Of a stretch of DNA of 64,000 bases, positions 1 to 9,178 are shown piece after piece. The notes under the pieces were generated by a model that was given only the letters and a program-made list of their open reading frames with translations, was not told where the DNA came from and did no database searches. A program made the translations under genes and the position numbers. How positions within the stretch are numbered: position 1 is the first letter of the stretch; every line of letters starts with the position of its first letter. Source of the stretch: Allopusillimonas lactea (GTDB taxonomy: Bacteria; Pseudomonadota; Gammaproteobacteria; Burkholderiales; Burkholderiaceae_B); assembly GCF_021653995.1 (NCBI RefSeq), contig NZ_JAJJOZ010000009.1:143784-207783 (forward strand), read 5' to 3'.

Positions 1-2
1 AT

Positions 3-710
3 ACCTTTCTGGTGGGGGCTACGGGATATGTGATCGCGCCCGCGATGAAAAAAGTGGGCTATGACCCGCTCAAAAGCCTGGAGCCGGTAGCGGTACTTGC
101 CAAATCACCCAACCTCATCGTGGTCAACCCAAAAGTCCCCGCGAACAATCTGACTGAATTCCTGGGCTGGGCCAAGACTCAGTCCAGCATTCCCTTTGGC
201 ACAGCAGGCGTGGCGGGCTCCACACACTTGGGTGGTGAATGGCTGCGCAAAGCCACTGGCTACGCATTTGTCCATGTGCCATACAAGGGCGCCGCGCCGG
301 CCATCAACGACGTTGTGGCGAGCCAGATCCCGGTAGCTGTACAGGACTCCATGAGCGTATCCGCTTTCATCAGTAGCGGCCGCCTGCGTCCCATTGCTAA
401 CATGGCCGCCGAGCGCAGCAAACTGTTCCCCGAATTGCCGACGATGCAAGAAGCGGGCTTCAAAGACTTCAACGTCTACACCTGGCTCGGCTTGTATGCT
501 CCCGCGGGCACCCCCGCCCCAGTCATGACGATGCTGAACAAAGAAATCAACAAGATCATGAATTCACCCGAGATGGTTGAGCGCCTGCGCCTACAGTACA
601 GCGAACCTCTTGGCGTGATGAATCTGAAGCAGACACATCAATTCGTCGAAGATGAAGTGAACAAATGGAAGCGCGTGGTACAGGAAACTGGCGTGAAGAC
701 CGATGAGTGA
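3..710 (+). CDS. Bug-family (TctC-like) periplasmic substrate-binding protein, 5' end outside window
   Basis: The reading frame is open from the first codon of the window, so the signal peptide and N-terminal lobe are missing; about 235 residues remain. The sequence has the Bug/TctC hallmarks: a segment reading HVPYKGAAPAINDVVASQI, a late PTMQEAGFKDFNVYTWLGL stretch, and a C-terminal helix ending in a W-K-R-V pattern. Bug proteins bind small carboxylates in the periplasm, sometimes without a cognate transporter. The stop overlaps the start of the next gene by 8 bp, so it belongs to the acyl-CoA degradation operon and probably captures the operon's substrate. The ligand cannot be read from the sequence. 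Confidence 0.9.
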   Translation, partial: TFLVGATGYVIAPAMKKVGYDPLKSLEPVAVLAKSPNLIVVNPKVPANNLTEFLGWAKTQSSIPFGTAGVAGSTHLGGEWLRKATGYAFVHVPYKGAAPAINDVVASQIPVAVQDSMSVSAFISSGRLRPIANMAAERSKLFPELPTMQEAGFKDFNVYTWLGLYAPAGTPAPVMTMLNKEINKIMNSPEMVERLRLQYSEPLGVMNLKQTHQFVEDEVNKWKRVVQETGVKTDE

Positions 711-1116
711 CGCATTCATCAATATGGGCGTGCCACGGGCCGCTGCGGTCGAAGCCTGCGACAGGCGCTACTTCAGCGCACTGGCGCAGGGCAGGTTTGA
801 GATCCCCAAATGCCGGAGTTGCGACAAATTTCATTTCTTTCCTCGCGTGTGCTGCCCGCATTGCGGCGCGCAGGCGCTGGACTGGGTAGCGCCTTCGGGT
901 AAGGGAACCGTCTATTCCGTAACGATTGTGCGTGCCCGCGAAGGCGACGACTACACAGTGGTCTTGGTAGATCTGGAAGAAGGCCCGCGCATGATGAGCC
1001 GCGTCGTGGACATGCCCGTGGAAGCAGTGCAAATTGGCATGCCAGTGCATGCACGCATCGATCAAACAACCGAAGGCCCGCTCCTTGTATTTATCGCCGC
1101 AGAGGAACAACCATGA
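703..1116 (+). CDS. DUF35 zinc-ribbon/OB-fold protein, partner of the adjacent thiolase-like protein
   Basis: A 137-residue protein with a rubredoxin-like zinc ribbon (C37, C40, C51, C54) followed by an OB-fold segment (GKGTVYSVTIVRAREGDDYTVVLVDL). This is the DUF35 (ChsH2-like) architecture. Family knowledge: such proteins form complexes with thiolase-like proteins or MaoC-type hydratases acting on CoA thioesters and can bind acyl-CoA. Its start overlaps the Bug gene by 8 bp and its stop overlaps the thiolase start by 4 bp (ATGA), which implies translational coupling and a 1:1 complex with the next gene product. Confidence 0.9.
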   Translation: MSDAFINMGVPRAAAVEACDRRYFSALAQGRFEIPKCRSCDKFHFFPRVCCPHCGAQALDWVAPSGKGTVYSVTIVRAREGDDYTVVLVDLEEGPRMMSRVVDMPVEAVQIGMPVHARIDQTTEGPLLVFIAAEEQP

Positions 1117-2276
1117 GTACAAGGTCTTCACGCGGATCCATTGCCATTCTGGGCACGGGGCTCGCGGGCATGGGGCATGCTGGCGGCGCCACTGAGCAAG
1201 AAATCATTGCCCAAGCTGCTTGCATGGCGATTGACCGCAGCGGCCTGCGCAAGTCCGATATCGATGGCATCATTACCTCCAGCCTTACCTCGCCTTGGTG
1301 GGTGATGCGCATGGCAGAATACTTGGGCATTCGTCCACGTTTTTCCGACAGCACCATGTTTGGCGGATCGGCATTCATTGCTGACCTTAAGATTGCGCAA
1401 ATGGCCATTGATGCTGGCGAATGTGAGAATGTGCTGATTTGCTACGGTAGCACACCGCGCAGCGCGCCGAGCAGTTCGCGCATCAACCAGATGCGCGCAG
1501 AGCTGGATCCCCAGCCTTACGAACACCCGTATAAGGCGTTCAATCCCGTGTCGAGCTATTCACTCGCCGCCGCCCGGCATATGTACGAATATGGAACGAC
1601 ACGAAAACAGCTAGCTGAAGTTGCCGTGGCGGCACGCAAGTGGGCGCAACTCAACCCGGATGCATTCTCCAGGACGCCGCTGACCGTGGATGATGTCATC
1701 AATGCAAAGATGATTTCCGATCCGCTTACGGTGCGCGACTGCTGCCTGGTCACGGACGGCGCAGGGGCTATCGTTGTCACGTCCTCCAAGCGAGCCAAGG
1801 CGCTGCACAGCAAGCCTATCTATGTGCTTGGTAGCGGCTTTGCACACTGGCATCGCCAGATATCCTGCATGGACGATCTCACCGTCACGCCAGCACTGGA
1901 ATCCGGCCGCAAAGCATTTACACAGGCTGGACTCACACCTGCGGACGTAGATGTCGTCGAGCTGTATGACGCATTCACCATAAATCCGATTCTTTTTCTC
2001 GAAGATCTCGGGTTCTGCAGCAAGGGCGAAGGCGGCTCCTTTATCGAAGGCGGGCGGATTGAACCAGGTGGCGCCTTCCCCATGAACACCAATGGTGGAG
2101 GCCTGTCGTGTATTCACCCCGGTATGTACAGCATTTTTCTGATCATTGAAGCAGTGACACAGCTACGCGCACAAGCCAATGCTCGGCAGGTCGACGGTGC
2201 AGAGGTAGCCTTGGTGCACGGCAACGGCGGCGTGCTGTCAAGCCAAGCAACGGCGATTCTATCGTCTTCGCTCTGA
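1113..2276 (+). CDS. Thiolase-like protein of the SCP2/Ltp type, apparently lacking the nucleophilic cysteine
   Basis: A 387-residue thiolase-fold protein. The C-terminal half has the family pattern VELYDAFTINPILFLEDLGF, then NTNGGG and HPG with H335. At the position of the usual acyl-accepting cysteine the sequence reads MFGGSAF (residues 82-88) with no cysteine. In characterised Ltp2-type proteins that lack this cysteine and pair with a DUF35 protein, the complex is a retro-aldolase that cleaves a tertiary beta-hydroxyacyl-CoA. A classical thiolase role is therefore doubtful; aldol cleavage of a branched or ring-derived acyl-CoA is my inference. It is coupled by overlap to the DUF35 gene. 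Confidence 0.88.
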   Translation: MSTRSSRGSIAILGTGLAGMGHAGGATEQEIIAQAACMAIDRSGLRKSDIDGIITSSLTSPWWVMRMAEYLGIRPRFSDSTMFGGSAFIADLKIAQMAIDAGECENVLICYGSTPRSAPSSSRINQMRAELDPQPYEHPYKAFNPVSSYSLAAARHMYEYGTTRKQLAEVAVAARKWAQLNPDAFSRTPLTVDDVINAKMISDPLTVRDCCLVTDGAGAIVVTSSKRAKALHSKPIYVLGSGFAHWHRQISCMDDLTVTPALESGRKAFTQAGLTPADVDVVELYDAFTINPILFLEDLGFCSKGEGGSFIEGGRIEPGGAFPMNTNGGGLSCIHPGMYSIFLIIEAVTQLRAQANARQVDGAEVALVHGNGGVLSSQATAILSSSL

Positions 2277-2327
2277 GTGGAAGAAAGCCACTAATAAAGA
2301 AACCAATTAGACGGGAGAGGTGATTGC

Positions 2328-3518
2328 ATGACGCTGCCAGATGACAATGCGGCGCTGGAGGCATTTCGCGACGAGGTTCGCGCATTCCTCGAAGAACAGT
2401 TGCCATATGATTTGCGCCGCAAGGTGCTGGAACACAAGCGCCTAAAAAAGGAGGACTTTCTTCGCTGGCAAGCCATTCTGCACGCCCGAGGCTGGGCAGC
2501 ACCCAACTGGCCCACAGCGTTTGGCGGTACGGGTTGGTCGCTTGCCCAGCGCCTCATCTTCGACGACGAATGCGCGATCGCTGGTGCACCAGAAACCGTA
2601 CCATTTGGCCTGCGGATGGTTGCGCCGGTATTAATGAGGTACGGAACACAATCACAGAAGGACTACTACCTCCCCCGTATCCTTTCAGGGCAAGACTGGT
2701 GGTGCCAAGGTTACTCCGAGCCCGGCTCAGGCTCGGACCTTGCTTCGCTGCGTACGCGCGCCGAGATCCACGGCGATGGGTTCATTGTTCACGGGCAAAA
2801 GACATGGACCACCTATGCACAGTATGCGGACATGATGTTCTGCCTAGTCCGCACGGATCCGCAGGCCAGGGCACAGGCCGGTATTTCATTCCTCCTCATA
2901 GACATGAAATCACCCGGCGTAACGGTGCGGCCAATCCGTACTATCGATGGCGACACAGAAATCAATGAGGTGTTTCTGGACGGTGTTCAAGTGCCCCAGG
3001 CAAACCTGGTGGGCGAGCTAAACAAAGGCTGGTCCTACGCGAAGTACCTACTGTCGCACGAGCGTTTTGGCGCGGCACGCGTGGGGCGCTGCAAGCGCGA
3101 GCTTACATTTCTCAAGCGCGTTTTGCATGAACGCGTCGTGGACGGCGTTGTGCTCGCTGAACGTGAAAACTGGAGACAAAACATTGCCCAACTCGATCTG
3201 GAGCTGCTCGCTCTGGAAGCGTCTGTGCAGCGCCTGGTGCGCCAAGCAGAGGATACTGCCGGCAACGGTGCCGAGGCGTCCATTCTAAAGCTGATGGGCA
3301 CCACACTTGCGCAGGCAATCACCGAATATCAAGTACAGGCGGCCGGTCCCTTGGGCATGGAATTCTGCCAGCAGGCGTTCGAGCTTGCCGAACCAGGCGC
3401 GGAAGATTGGGCGGCAACACTGACCGGCTTTTACCTGAACCTCAGAAAAATTTCCATCTATGGCGGAGCTGACGAAATTCAGCGCAACATCATTGCCAAG
3501 ACAGCCCTCGGCCTGTAA
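2328..3518 (+). CDS. Acyl-CoA dehydrogenase family protein, first of an adjacent pair
   Basis: A 396-residue flavoprotein with the acyl-CoA dehydrogenase layout: N-terminal helical domain, beta domain with QGYSEPGSGSDLASL and KTWTTYAQYADMMFCLVRT, and a C-terminal helical domain ending in ISIYGGADEIQRNIIAKTAL. It would oxidise an acyl-CoA to the 2-enoyl-CoA and pass electrons to ETF. The start follows a good ribosome-binding site (GGGAGAGG). The next gene is a second, divergent dehydrogenase 6 bp downstream. Such pairs form heteromeric enzymes in steroid and terpenoid degradation, so these two may be subunits of one enzyme. Confidence 0.92.
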   Translation: MTLPDDNAALEAFRDEVRAFLEEQLPYDLRRKVLEHKRLKKEDFLRWQAILHARGWAAPNWPTAFGGTGWSLAQRLIFDDECAIAGAPETVPFGLRMVAPVLMRYGTQSQKDYYLPRILSGQDWWCQGYSEPGSGSDLASLRTRAEIHGDGFIVHGQKTWTTYAQYADMMFCLVRTDPQARAQAGISFLLIDMKSPGVTVRPIRTIDGDTEINEVFLDGVQVPQANLVGELNKGWSYAKYLLSHERFGAARVGRCKRELTFLKRVLHERVVDGVVLAERENWRQNIAQLDLELLALEASVQRLVRQAEDTAGNGAEASILKLMGTTLAQAITEYQVQAAGPLGMEFCQQAFELAEPGAEDWAATLTGFYLNLRKISIYGGADEIQRNIIAKTALGL

Positions 3519-3524
3519 CGCATC

Positions 3525-4694
3525 ATGAATGACTATCTGAATGACGAACAGCGCCAGCTGGTGCACGCGCTGACGCGATATCTGGAGCGGGAGCACCGTC
3601 TGCCCGATTCAGGAGTTCAACTGTCTGGTGCCCGGCATCTCGACACTCCGTCTGCGCATTGGGCAGCATTTTCCAACTTCGGCCTGCTGGCCCTTTCAGT
3701 GGATGAAGCTCAAGGCGGCATTCAGGACGATCCTGTATGCGTGCATGCCGCTATGGAGCAGTTCGGCCGTCATCTTGTGCGCGAACCTTACCTGGGCACA
3801 ATCGTACAGGGCGCGCGGATCCTGGCACATTCTGCCCGCGCACAACCGGAGGCGAGCACACTGCTCAATCTCGTGCTCGAAGGCAACTGCCAGCTCGCGC
3901 TGGCTCATGCTGAACGGCAAACGGATTACAACCTACATAACATTGAAGCGCGTGCTGTCCGAAACGCGTCCGGATGGGTGCTCGACGGTCACAAGGTCTT
4001 CGTGCATTACGCCGCGCAGGCCCATTCGTGGCTAGTACTCGCACGTACACGCGGAGCACCGCTCGATCAAGACGGACTATCACTTTTTATTGTCGATCCG
4101 CAGGCACATGGCGTTCGTTGCCGCAACTACTTCAATCTGGATGGTTCTTCATGCGCCGAGATCTGGTTTGATAGCGTACAGCTTTCCCCCTCCAGTATTA
4201 TCGGCATGGAGCATGGGGCGTGGCAGATATTCGAGCGCGCCTGCACATACGCTAACGCAGCACTGTGCGCGGAAGCGGTCGGCGCGATGTCGGCGGTACT
4301 GGATGCCACAACCGCGTATGCCAAGGAGCGCAAGCAGTTTGGCACCGCCATTGGCAGCTTCCAGGCAATTCAACACCGTCTGGTGGACATGTACATACAG
4401 TGCGAAAAATCGCGCTCGCTATCGCAGCGCGCGAGCTCCATGGCCAATACAGACGGCTTTCTCACCGCAGTGTCCGCGGCCAAGGCAATGTGCTGTCAAT
4501 CTGCGCGCTTCATCAGCCAAAGCGCTATCCAGATTCACGGTGGCATCGGCATGACGGACGAGCTGGCGTTAGGCAAGTTCGTTAAACGGTTGATGACGAT
4601 CACCCACACACTGGGCGATCAACAGCATCATATCCAGCAGTTCGTGCGGATGACGCAGCCACTATCGGCGGTGCGTCTAGCCACTACATACTGA
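3525..4694 (+). CDS. Acyl-CoA dehydrogenase family protein, second of the pair
   Basis: A 389-residue acyl-CoA dehydrogenase homologue, more divergent than its upstream neighbour. Recognisable are the middle beta domain (WVLDGHKVFVHYAAQAHSWL), the FAD/tetramer helix ERKQFGTAIGSFQAIQHRL and the IQIHGGIGMTDELALGKFVKR motif near the C-terminus. It starts 6 bp after the first dehydrogenase with no strong ribosome-binding site of its own, suggesting coupled translation and a heteromeric complex. Which subunit holds the catalytic base was not resolved by eye. Confidence 0.9.
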   Translation: MNDYLNDEQRQLVHALTRYLEREHRLPDSGVQLSGARHLDTPSAHWAAFSNFGLLALSVDEAQGGIQDDPVCVHAAMEQFGRHLVREPYLGTIVQGARILAHSARAQPEASTLLNLVLEGNCQLALAHAERQTDYNLHNIEARAVRNASGWVLDGHKVFVHYAAQAHSWLVLARTRGAPLDQDGLSLFIVDPQAHGVRCRNYFNLDGSSCAEIWFDSVQLSPSSIIGMEHGAWQIFERACTYANAALCAEAVGAMSAVLDATTAYAKERKQFGTAIGSFQAIQHRLVDMYIQCEKSRSLSQRASSMANTDGFLTAVSAAKAMCCQSARFISQSAIQIHGGIGMTDELALGKFVKRLMTITHTLGDQQHHIQQFVRMTQPLSAVRLATTY

Positions 4695-4708
4695 AAGGGA
4701 GATTAACT

Positions 4709-6805
4709 ATGAATGTCACAGAAGGCGGGGCTAAGATATCTGGCACCATCCGTTACCAAACGATCGAGGGCGTGGCGCTCATCATCATCGATAACCCGCC
4801 GATCAACGGGCTGGGCGACACCGTGCGTCGCGGCATTTCGGATGCATTGACCCTAGCCCGCGCAGACGCGGATGTACGGGCAGTGGTGCTGATGGGTGCC
4901 GGAAAGGTGTTCTGCGGCGGTGCCGACATCCGCCAATTCAATACACCCGCCGCCAAAGCGCGCCCGTTGCTGCGTGACGTAAATCGAGACATCGAGCGTT
5001 GCGTAAAGCCTGTTATCGCATGTATTCACGGGGTCGCGCTCGGAGGTGGTCTTGAGCTGGCGCTCGCTTGCCACTATCGCATCGCCCAGCGTTCAGCTCG
5101 TGTGGGGCTGCCCGAGGTGAACCTTGGGCTCGTACCCGGCGGAGGCGGCACACAGCGCCTGCCGCGCCTGATCGGCGTGAATAATGCTGTACGCTTGATT
5201 TCCACCGGGAAGCAGATTGACGCTGAAGAAGCGTTGTCGTTAAAGCTTGTAGATCATATATTTGACGGCCATCTTGTACATGCGGCCGTCGCATTCGCGC
5301 AGGCAGCGGCTGCGTCTAAAGAACCCTTGCCCCTGCTCGCGAACACGCGGATTCCGACATCTGATCTTCCGGACTTCGATACATTGCGCAACGGCGTCAA
5401 GCCCAAAGCACGCAATGCGCTTGCTCAACGCACAGCTATCACATGCATCGAAGCTGCGACACAGTTGCCTTTTGAGCAGGGACTCGATAAGGAACGCGCC
5501 TTGTTCGAGGAGCTTGTGGCGGGCACGCCATCCAAAGCACTGCGACATATGTTCTTCGCCGAGAAGGAGGCAGCCAAGTTTGCCATGGCGGATACCAGCC
5601 AGGCGGTGCTTCCAGTGCGCAGTGTGGGCATTCTGGGAGCAGGCACCATGGGCGGTGGTATTGCCATGGCACTCGCGAATGCCGGGATTCCGGTGGTGTT
5701 GTGTGAGCAGGATCAGGCTGCGCTTGATCGCGGCATGTCGCTCATAGAACGCAACTATCAGATCTCCGTCTCGCGGGGTGGCCTGACGGCCGAAGCTGTA
5801 GAGGCGCGGCTACGCCGCATACAGACCACACTGGACATGACGACCTTCGCCGACGTAGATCTGGTTATCGAAGCTGTCTACGAAGACATAAGCGTCAAAC
5901 GCGACGTCTTCACGAAGCTGGATCGCATCTGCAAGGCTGGCGCGATTCTGGCGACCAACACTTCGCGCCTTAACATCAACGACATCGCAGCCGTCACACA
6001 ACGCCCACAGGACGTGATCGGACTACATTTCTTCAGTCCGGCCAATGTTATGAAGCTGCTTGAGGTGGTGCGGGGCGAGAAGACATCGGACGCCGTCATC
6101 GCATCCTCGATGCGGTTGGCGGTAACCATCGGCAAGATCCCGGTGCTGGTCGGTGTATGCGAAGGGTTTGTCGGCAACCGCATGCTCACGGGATACTGGC
6201 GCGAAGCAGGCTTTTTGCTCGAAGAAGGTGCATCCGTAGCGCAGATCGATGCAGCGATGCAGAACTTCGGCTTTGCGATGGGGCCGCTTGCCATGGCTGA
6301 CTTGGCCGGTATGGACATCAACTGGGCGACGCGCAAGCGGCTCGCACCCACTCGCCCTAGTCATCTGCGCTACTCCAAGGTGGCCGACAGAATATGCGAA
6401 CTAGGGCGTTTCGGCCAGAAAACCGGCGCGGGTTACTACCGCTATGAGTTGGGAAATCGTACACCGATCCCCGATCCAAGTGTCGAAAAACTGATCGCAG
6501 AGTGCGCTCGCGAAGCCGGCATCGCGCGCCGTCAGGTAACCGACGAAGAAATTGTTGAGCGCTGTGTGCTTGCACTGGTCAACGAAGGCGCGCATATAGT
6601 TGATGAAGGTATTGCACAACGCGCGTCCGATGTGGATGTTGTCTATGTTAATGGCTATGGCTTTCCGGCTTGGCGGGGCGGGCCTATGTTCTATGCTCAG
6701 ACGCTGGGTTGGGGGCTGGTATTGGAGAAAATTCACAACCTTCATGCCATGCACGGCGATCATTGGGTACCGGCACCATGGATAGCGCAACAGGCATTAG
6801 CCTGA
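4709..6805 (+). CDS. Bifunctional enoyl-CoA hydratase / 3-hydroxyacyl-CoA dehydrogenase (FadJ/FadB-like)
   Basis: A 698-residue fusion. Residues 1 to about 200 form a crotonase domain (KVFCGGADIRQF, then IHGVALGGGLELALACHYRIA and GLPEVNLGLVPGGGGTQRL). From about residue 305 there is a Rossmann NAD-binding domain (ILGAGTMGGGIAMALANAG), followed by the 3-hydroxyacyl-CoA dehydrogenase C-terminal domains (IGLHFFSPANVMKLLEVV; GFVGNRM). It hydrates enoyl-CoA and oxidises the 3-hydroxyacyl-CoA. A good ribosome-binding site (AAAGGGAG) precedes the start. As last gene of the operon it completes a beta-oxidation cycle with the two dehydrogenases and the thiolase-like protein. Confidence 0.93.
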   Translation: MNVTEGGAKISGTIRYQTIEGVALIIIDNPPINGLGDTVRRGISDALTLARADADVRAVVLMGAGKVFCGGADIRQFNTPAAKARPLLRDVNRDIERCVKPVIACIHGVALGGGLELALACHYRIAQRSARVGLPEVNLGLVPGGGGTQRLPRLIGVNNAVRLISTGKQIDAEEALSLKLVDHIFDGHLVHAAVAFAQAAAASKEPLPLLANTRIPTSDLPDFDTLRNGVKPKARNALAQRTAITCIEAATQLPFEQGLDKERALFEELVAGTPSKALRHMFFAEKEAAKFAMADTSQAVLPVRSVGILGAGTMGGGIAMALANAGIPVVLCEQDQAALDRGMSLIERNYQISVSRGGLTAEAVEARLRRIQTTLDMTTFADVDLVIEAVYEDISVKRDVFTKLDRICKAGAILATNTSRLNINDIAAVTQRPQDVIGLHFFSPANVMKLLEVVRGEKTSDAVIASSMRLAVTIGKIPVLVGVCEGFVGNRMLTGYWREAGFLLEEGASVAQIDAAMQNFGFAMGPLAMADLAGMDINWATRKRLAPTRPSHLRYSKVADRICELGRFGQKTGAGYYRYELGNRTPIPDPSVEKLIAECAREAGIARRQVTDEEIVERCVLALVNEGAHIVDEGIAQRASDVDVVYVNGYGFPAWRGGPMFYAQTLGWGLVLEKIHNLHAMHGDHWVPAPWIAQQALA

Positions 6806-7060
6806 AGTTTGCTCCATGGATCAACCTGGGGCATGTCTGCAACCACTGATACTCATGGCCCCTGTAACAAACGCGGTGCCTTGATCGTCAACCTCCAACG
6901 CATCTGGCATAGCCCCCTGCACATGCCTCCTGCAACTATGTTCAAACTCCTATCCAGGCTATGTAAACACCGTATACCGCCGGCCCCCTCTCCTCCTTTA
7001 CAGTTGAAACGCCGGCAGTTTGGCGCCGGTATTTCTTGATAAGAACACCCCTGGAGACGA

Positions 7061-8068
7061 ATGATGATGAACACCCTAAGGCGCCGGCTCTTGCTGGCGG
7101 GTTCGGTGGCCGGCTTGGCCGCCTGCACGCCGCTGGGCAACACAAAGCGTTCAGACGTGAATGTTGCGGCACTGTTCTGCGGCAATGTGAATGACGGCGG
7201 TTTCATGCAGGCTGGGTATGAAGGCTTGATGCTGGCGCAGCGCAAGCTGGGTGTTTCCACCTATCATCTGGACGGCGTCGCCAACGAAACAAATGCGCAG
7301 ATCGCCGCGCTGGAAAAACTGGCGGCGCGGCGGCCGCGGCTTATCGTGGCGCATGGGGGGCAGAACAACAAAGCGGCGCAGCAGGTTGCAGCTGCGCATC
7401 CCGACATCCTGTTTGTGGTGACGCAGGGCAGCGTGCATGCGGCCAATCTGTCGAGCTACGATGTGCTGCAGGAAGAATCCGCCTGGCTGGCCGGCGCTTA
7501 TGCGGCCATGATGACGCGCACCAAGGTGGTGGCGCACCAATCCGGTATCCGCGTACCGCCGGGCCTGCGCGCACGCGCTGCCTATGCGCATGGTGTGCGC
7601 ACTGCGGATCCATCCGTCAAGCTGCTAACCAACTTCTCGGGCAACCAGGACGATGTGGCGCTGGCTGATCGCGTCACGCGCGCCCAAGCCAAGGCGGGCG
7701 CGGACATTATCTACACCATGCTCAATTCTGGCCGCTCAGGCACCACCGAAGCTTGCCGCGCGCTGGGCATAAAGGAGATCGGCAACGTCGCCGACTGGGT
7801 CGCCCGCGATCCTGCTGTGTTCATTGCCTCGGCCTACGCCGATGTGGGCATCGGCGTCTATGAAGCCTGCAAAGATGTCGCCAACAATACGTTCAAGGGC
7901 GGCCAGGTTTTCAAGGTGGGCCTGAAGAACCCCGACGCGGTGCGGCTGATTATGGCGGCCGACACGCCCGCACCCGTGCGCCAGCGGATCGAAAGCTATC
8001 AGCAACAGATTCTGTCGGGCCAGATAAAAGTTCAGACCGAGTACAACGGGCCTGAATTCAAGATCTGA
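7061..8068 (+). CDS. BMP-family (Med/PnrA-like) substrate-binding lipoprotein
   Basis: A 335-residue protein with an RRR-containing hydrophobic signal and a lipobox (LAAC, C22 counted from the first of three consecutive ATGs), followed by the BMP fold: ALFCGNVNDGGFMQAGYEG, RPRLIVAHGG, and GADIIYTMLNSGRSGTTEA. BMP proteins bind nucleosides or related compounds for ABC importers, but no permease or ATPase of that class lies next to it. The start region has a good ribosome-binding site (TGGAGACGA). It is separated by 255 bp from the acyl-CoA operon and convergent with the GntR gene. Nucleoside or purine binding is only a family-based guess. Confidence 0.88.
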   Translation: MMMNTLRRRLLLAGSVAGLAACTPLGNTKRSDVNVAALFCGNVNDGGFMQAGYEGLMLAQRKLGVSTYHLDGVANETNAQIAALEKLAARRPRLIVAHGGQNNKAAQQVAAAHPDILFVVTQGSVHAANLSSYDVLQEESAWLAGAYAAMMTRTKVVAHQSGIRVPPGLRARAAYAHGVRTADPSVKLLTNFSGNQDDVALADRVTRAQAKAGADIIYTMLNSGRSGTTEACRALGIKEIGNVADWVARDPAVFIASAYADVGIGVYEACKDVANNTFKGGQVFKVGLKNPDAVRLIMAADTPAPVRQRIESYQQQILSGQIKVQTEYNGPEFKI

Positions 8069-8120
8069 GGCTGCATTGCGCTTCGGAAGCGGGCCTTGAA
8101 CCCGGCGTCCAGCCATGCGC

Positions 8121-8999
8121 TCAGGGCATGCAATCGCTAAAGAACGCCGGGTGCGCCTGTCGGATGGTGTCGGCGTACTCGAGCGTGCCCGACAAGTGCT
8201 GGCGCAGCGCCGCCTGTGCGCCCTCTGCATCACCCGCTTCGATGGCGGCGAGCACAGCGGCGTGATCACTGACAATACGTTCGCGCTTTCCGGCGGCCGG
8301 CAGGTGCAGCCGGCGCAGGCGGTCGATATGACCGCTGCGCGCCTTCACCAATGCCCATAAGCCTTCTTTGCCGGCTGCCTGGTACAGGCAGAGGTGAAAG
8401 GCTTGATCTTCTTCGGTGAAGCGATCATCGTCTTGCTCGTGCAGCGCACGCTGGTTTGCAACAATGCCGCGCAGCTGCGCCAGCAGGCAGGGCGACGCGC
8501 GCAACGCCAGCTCGCGTACGAGTTCCAGCTCGATGGCTCTGCGTAGAAAATGCGTTTCGCGCGCATGCGCCAGATCGATGCGGCTGACGCGCGTAGCCGA
8601 CTGCGGAAATACATCTACCAGCTGCTCCTCGGCCAGCTTGAGCAGCGCTTCGCGCACAGGCGTTTGGCTCACGCCATACGCCTGGGCCAGTTCCGCTCGT
8701 GACAGCGCCGCGCCAGGCGGCAGATCCAGGGCGACGATGCGCGCCCGCAGCAATTCATAGAGCTGGGGCACGGCATGACGCGCACGATCGAGCGCAACCT
8801 GCGTTCGCGCATCAGATGCGGCGCCGGCGGCGAACGGGGCAAGCTGGTCGGCTGCGCGCGCAGGCGGCCCCGATGACGCCGGCTGCGCAGGCCGGGCAGA
8901 CCCACCCGCCGCGAGCTTGTCCGACGGGTTAAGCGGCGCATCGTGCGAGCCCGCCTCCTCGGCCGAGTTCACGTGATGGATTGAGCGAGCACGTGGCAT
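8121..8999 (-). CDS. GntR-family transcriptional regulator, FCD subfamily
   Basis: A 292-residue regulator. After a low-complexity Ala/Pro-rich leader of about 70 residues comes the winged helix (LSRAELAQAYGVSQTPVREALLKL), then an all-helical FCD ligand-binding domain (FLRRAIELELVRELAL; EDQAFHLCLYQAAG; SDHAAVLAAIEAGD). The long leader is unusual and the true start may be further in. It is divergent from the ABC transporter operon beginning at 9179, and the intergenic region contains an AT-rich palindrome. It most likely represses the transporter/dehydratase operon in the absence of a sugar-acid-like ligand (inference). Confidence 0.9.
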   Translation of the reverse strand: MPRARSIHHVNSAEEAGSHDAPLNPSDKLAAGGSARPAQPASSGPPARAADQLAPFAAGAASDARTQVALDRARHAVPQLYELLRARIVALDLPPGAALSRAELAQAYGVSQTPVREALLKLAEEQLVDVFPQSATRVSRIDLAHARETHFLRRAIELELVRELALRASPCLLAQLRGIVANQRALHEQDDDRFTEEDQAFHLCLYQAAGKEGLWALVKARSGHIDRLRRLHLPAAGKRERIVSDHAAVLAAIEAGDAEGAQAALRQHLSGTLEYADTIRQAHPAFFSDCMP

Positions 9000-9044
9000 T
9001 TGATTTTGAAGGTTGAAGTTTTAATTTTATCGTTTACAACGCGG

Positions 9045-9062
9045 ATACTGATATATTAGTAT
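9045..9062. promoter_or_regulatory. Imperfect palindrome in the GntR/ABC divergent promoter region, candidate operator
   Basis: The 18-bp sequence ATACTGATATATTAGTAT reads as its own reverse complement except for one base pair, and overlaps a shorter inverted repeat GTATT-TC-AATAC (9059-9070). It lies between the GntR start (8999) and the transporter start (9179) in an unusually AT-rich stretch. GntR/FCD regulators bind palindromes in such positions. Binding is inferred from position and symmetry only. Confidence 0.45.
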
Positions 9063-9178
9063 TTCAATACGCGACACACAATAAAAACCATTCTTGCAAC
9101 ACCTGTTTTTTGCAGGGCCACCCGCCACACCGGCCCAAAGATCGTTCAACAGATCATCCAACAAACACGGAGACAACG

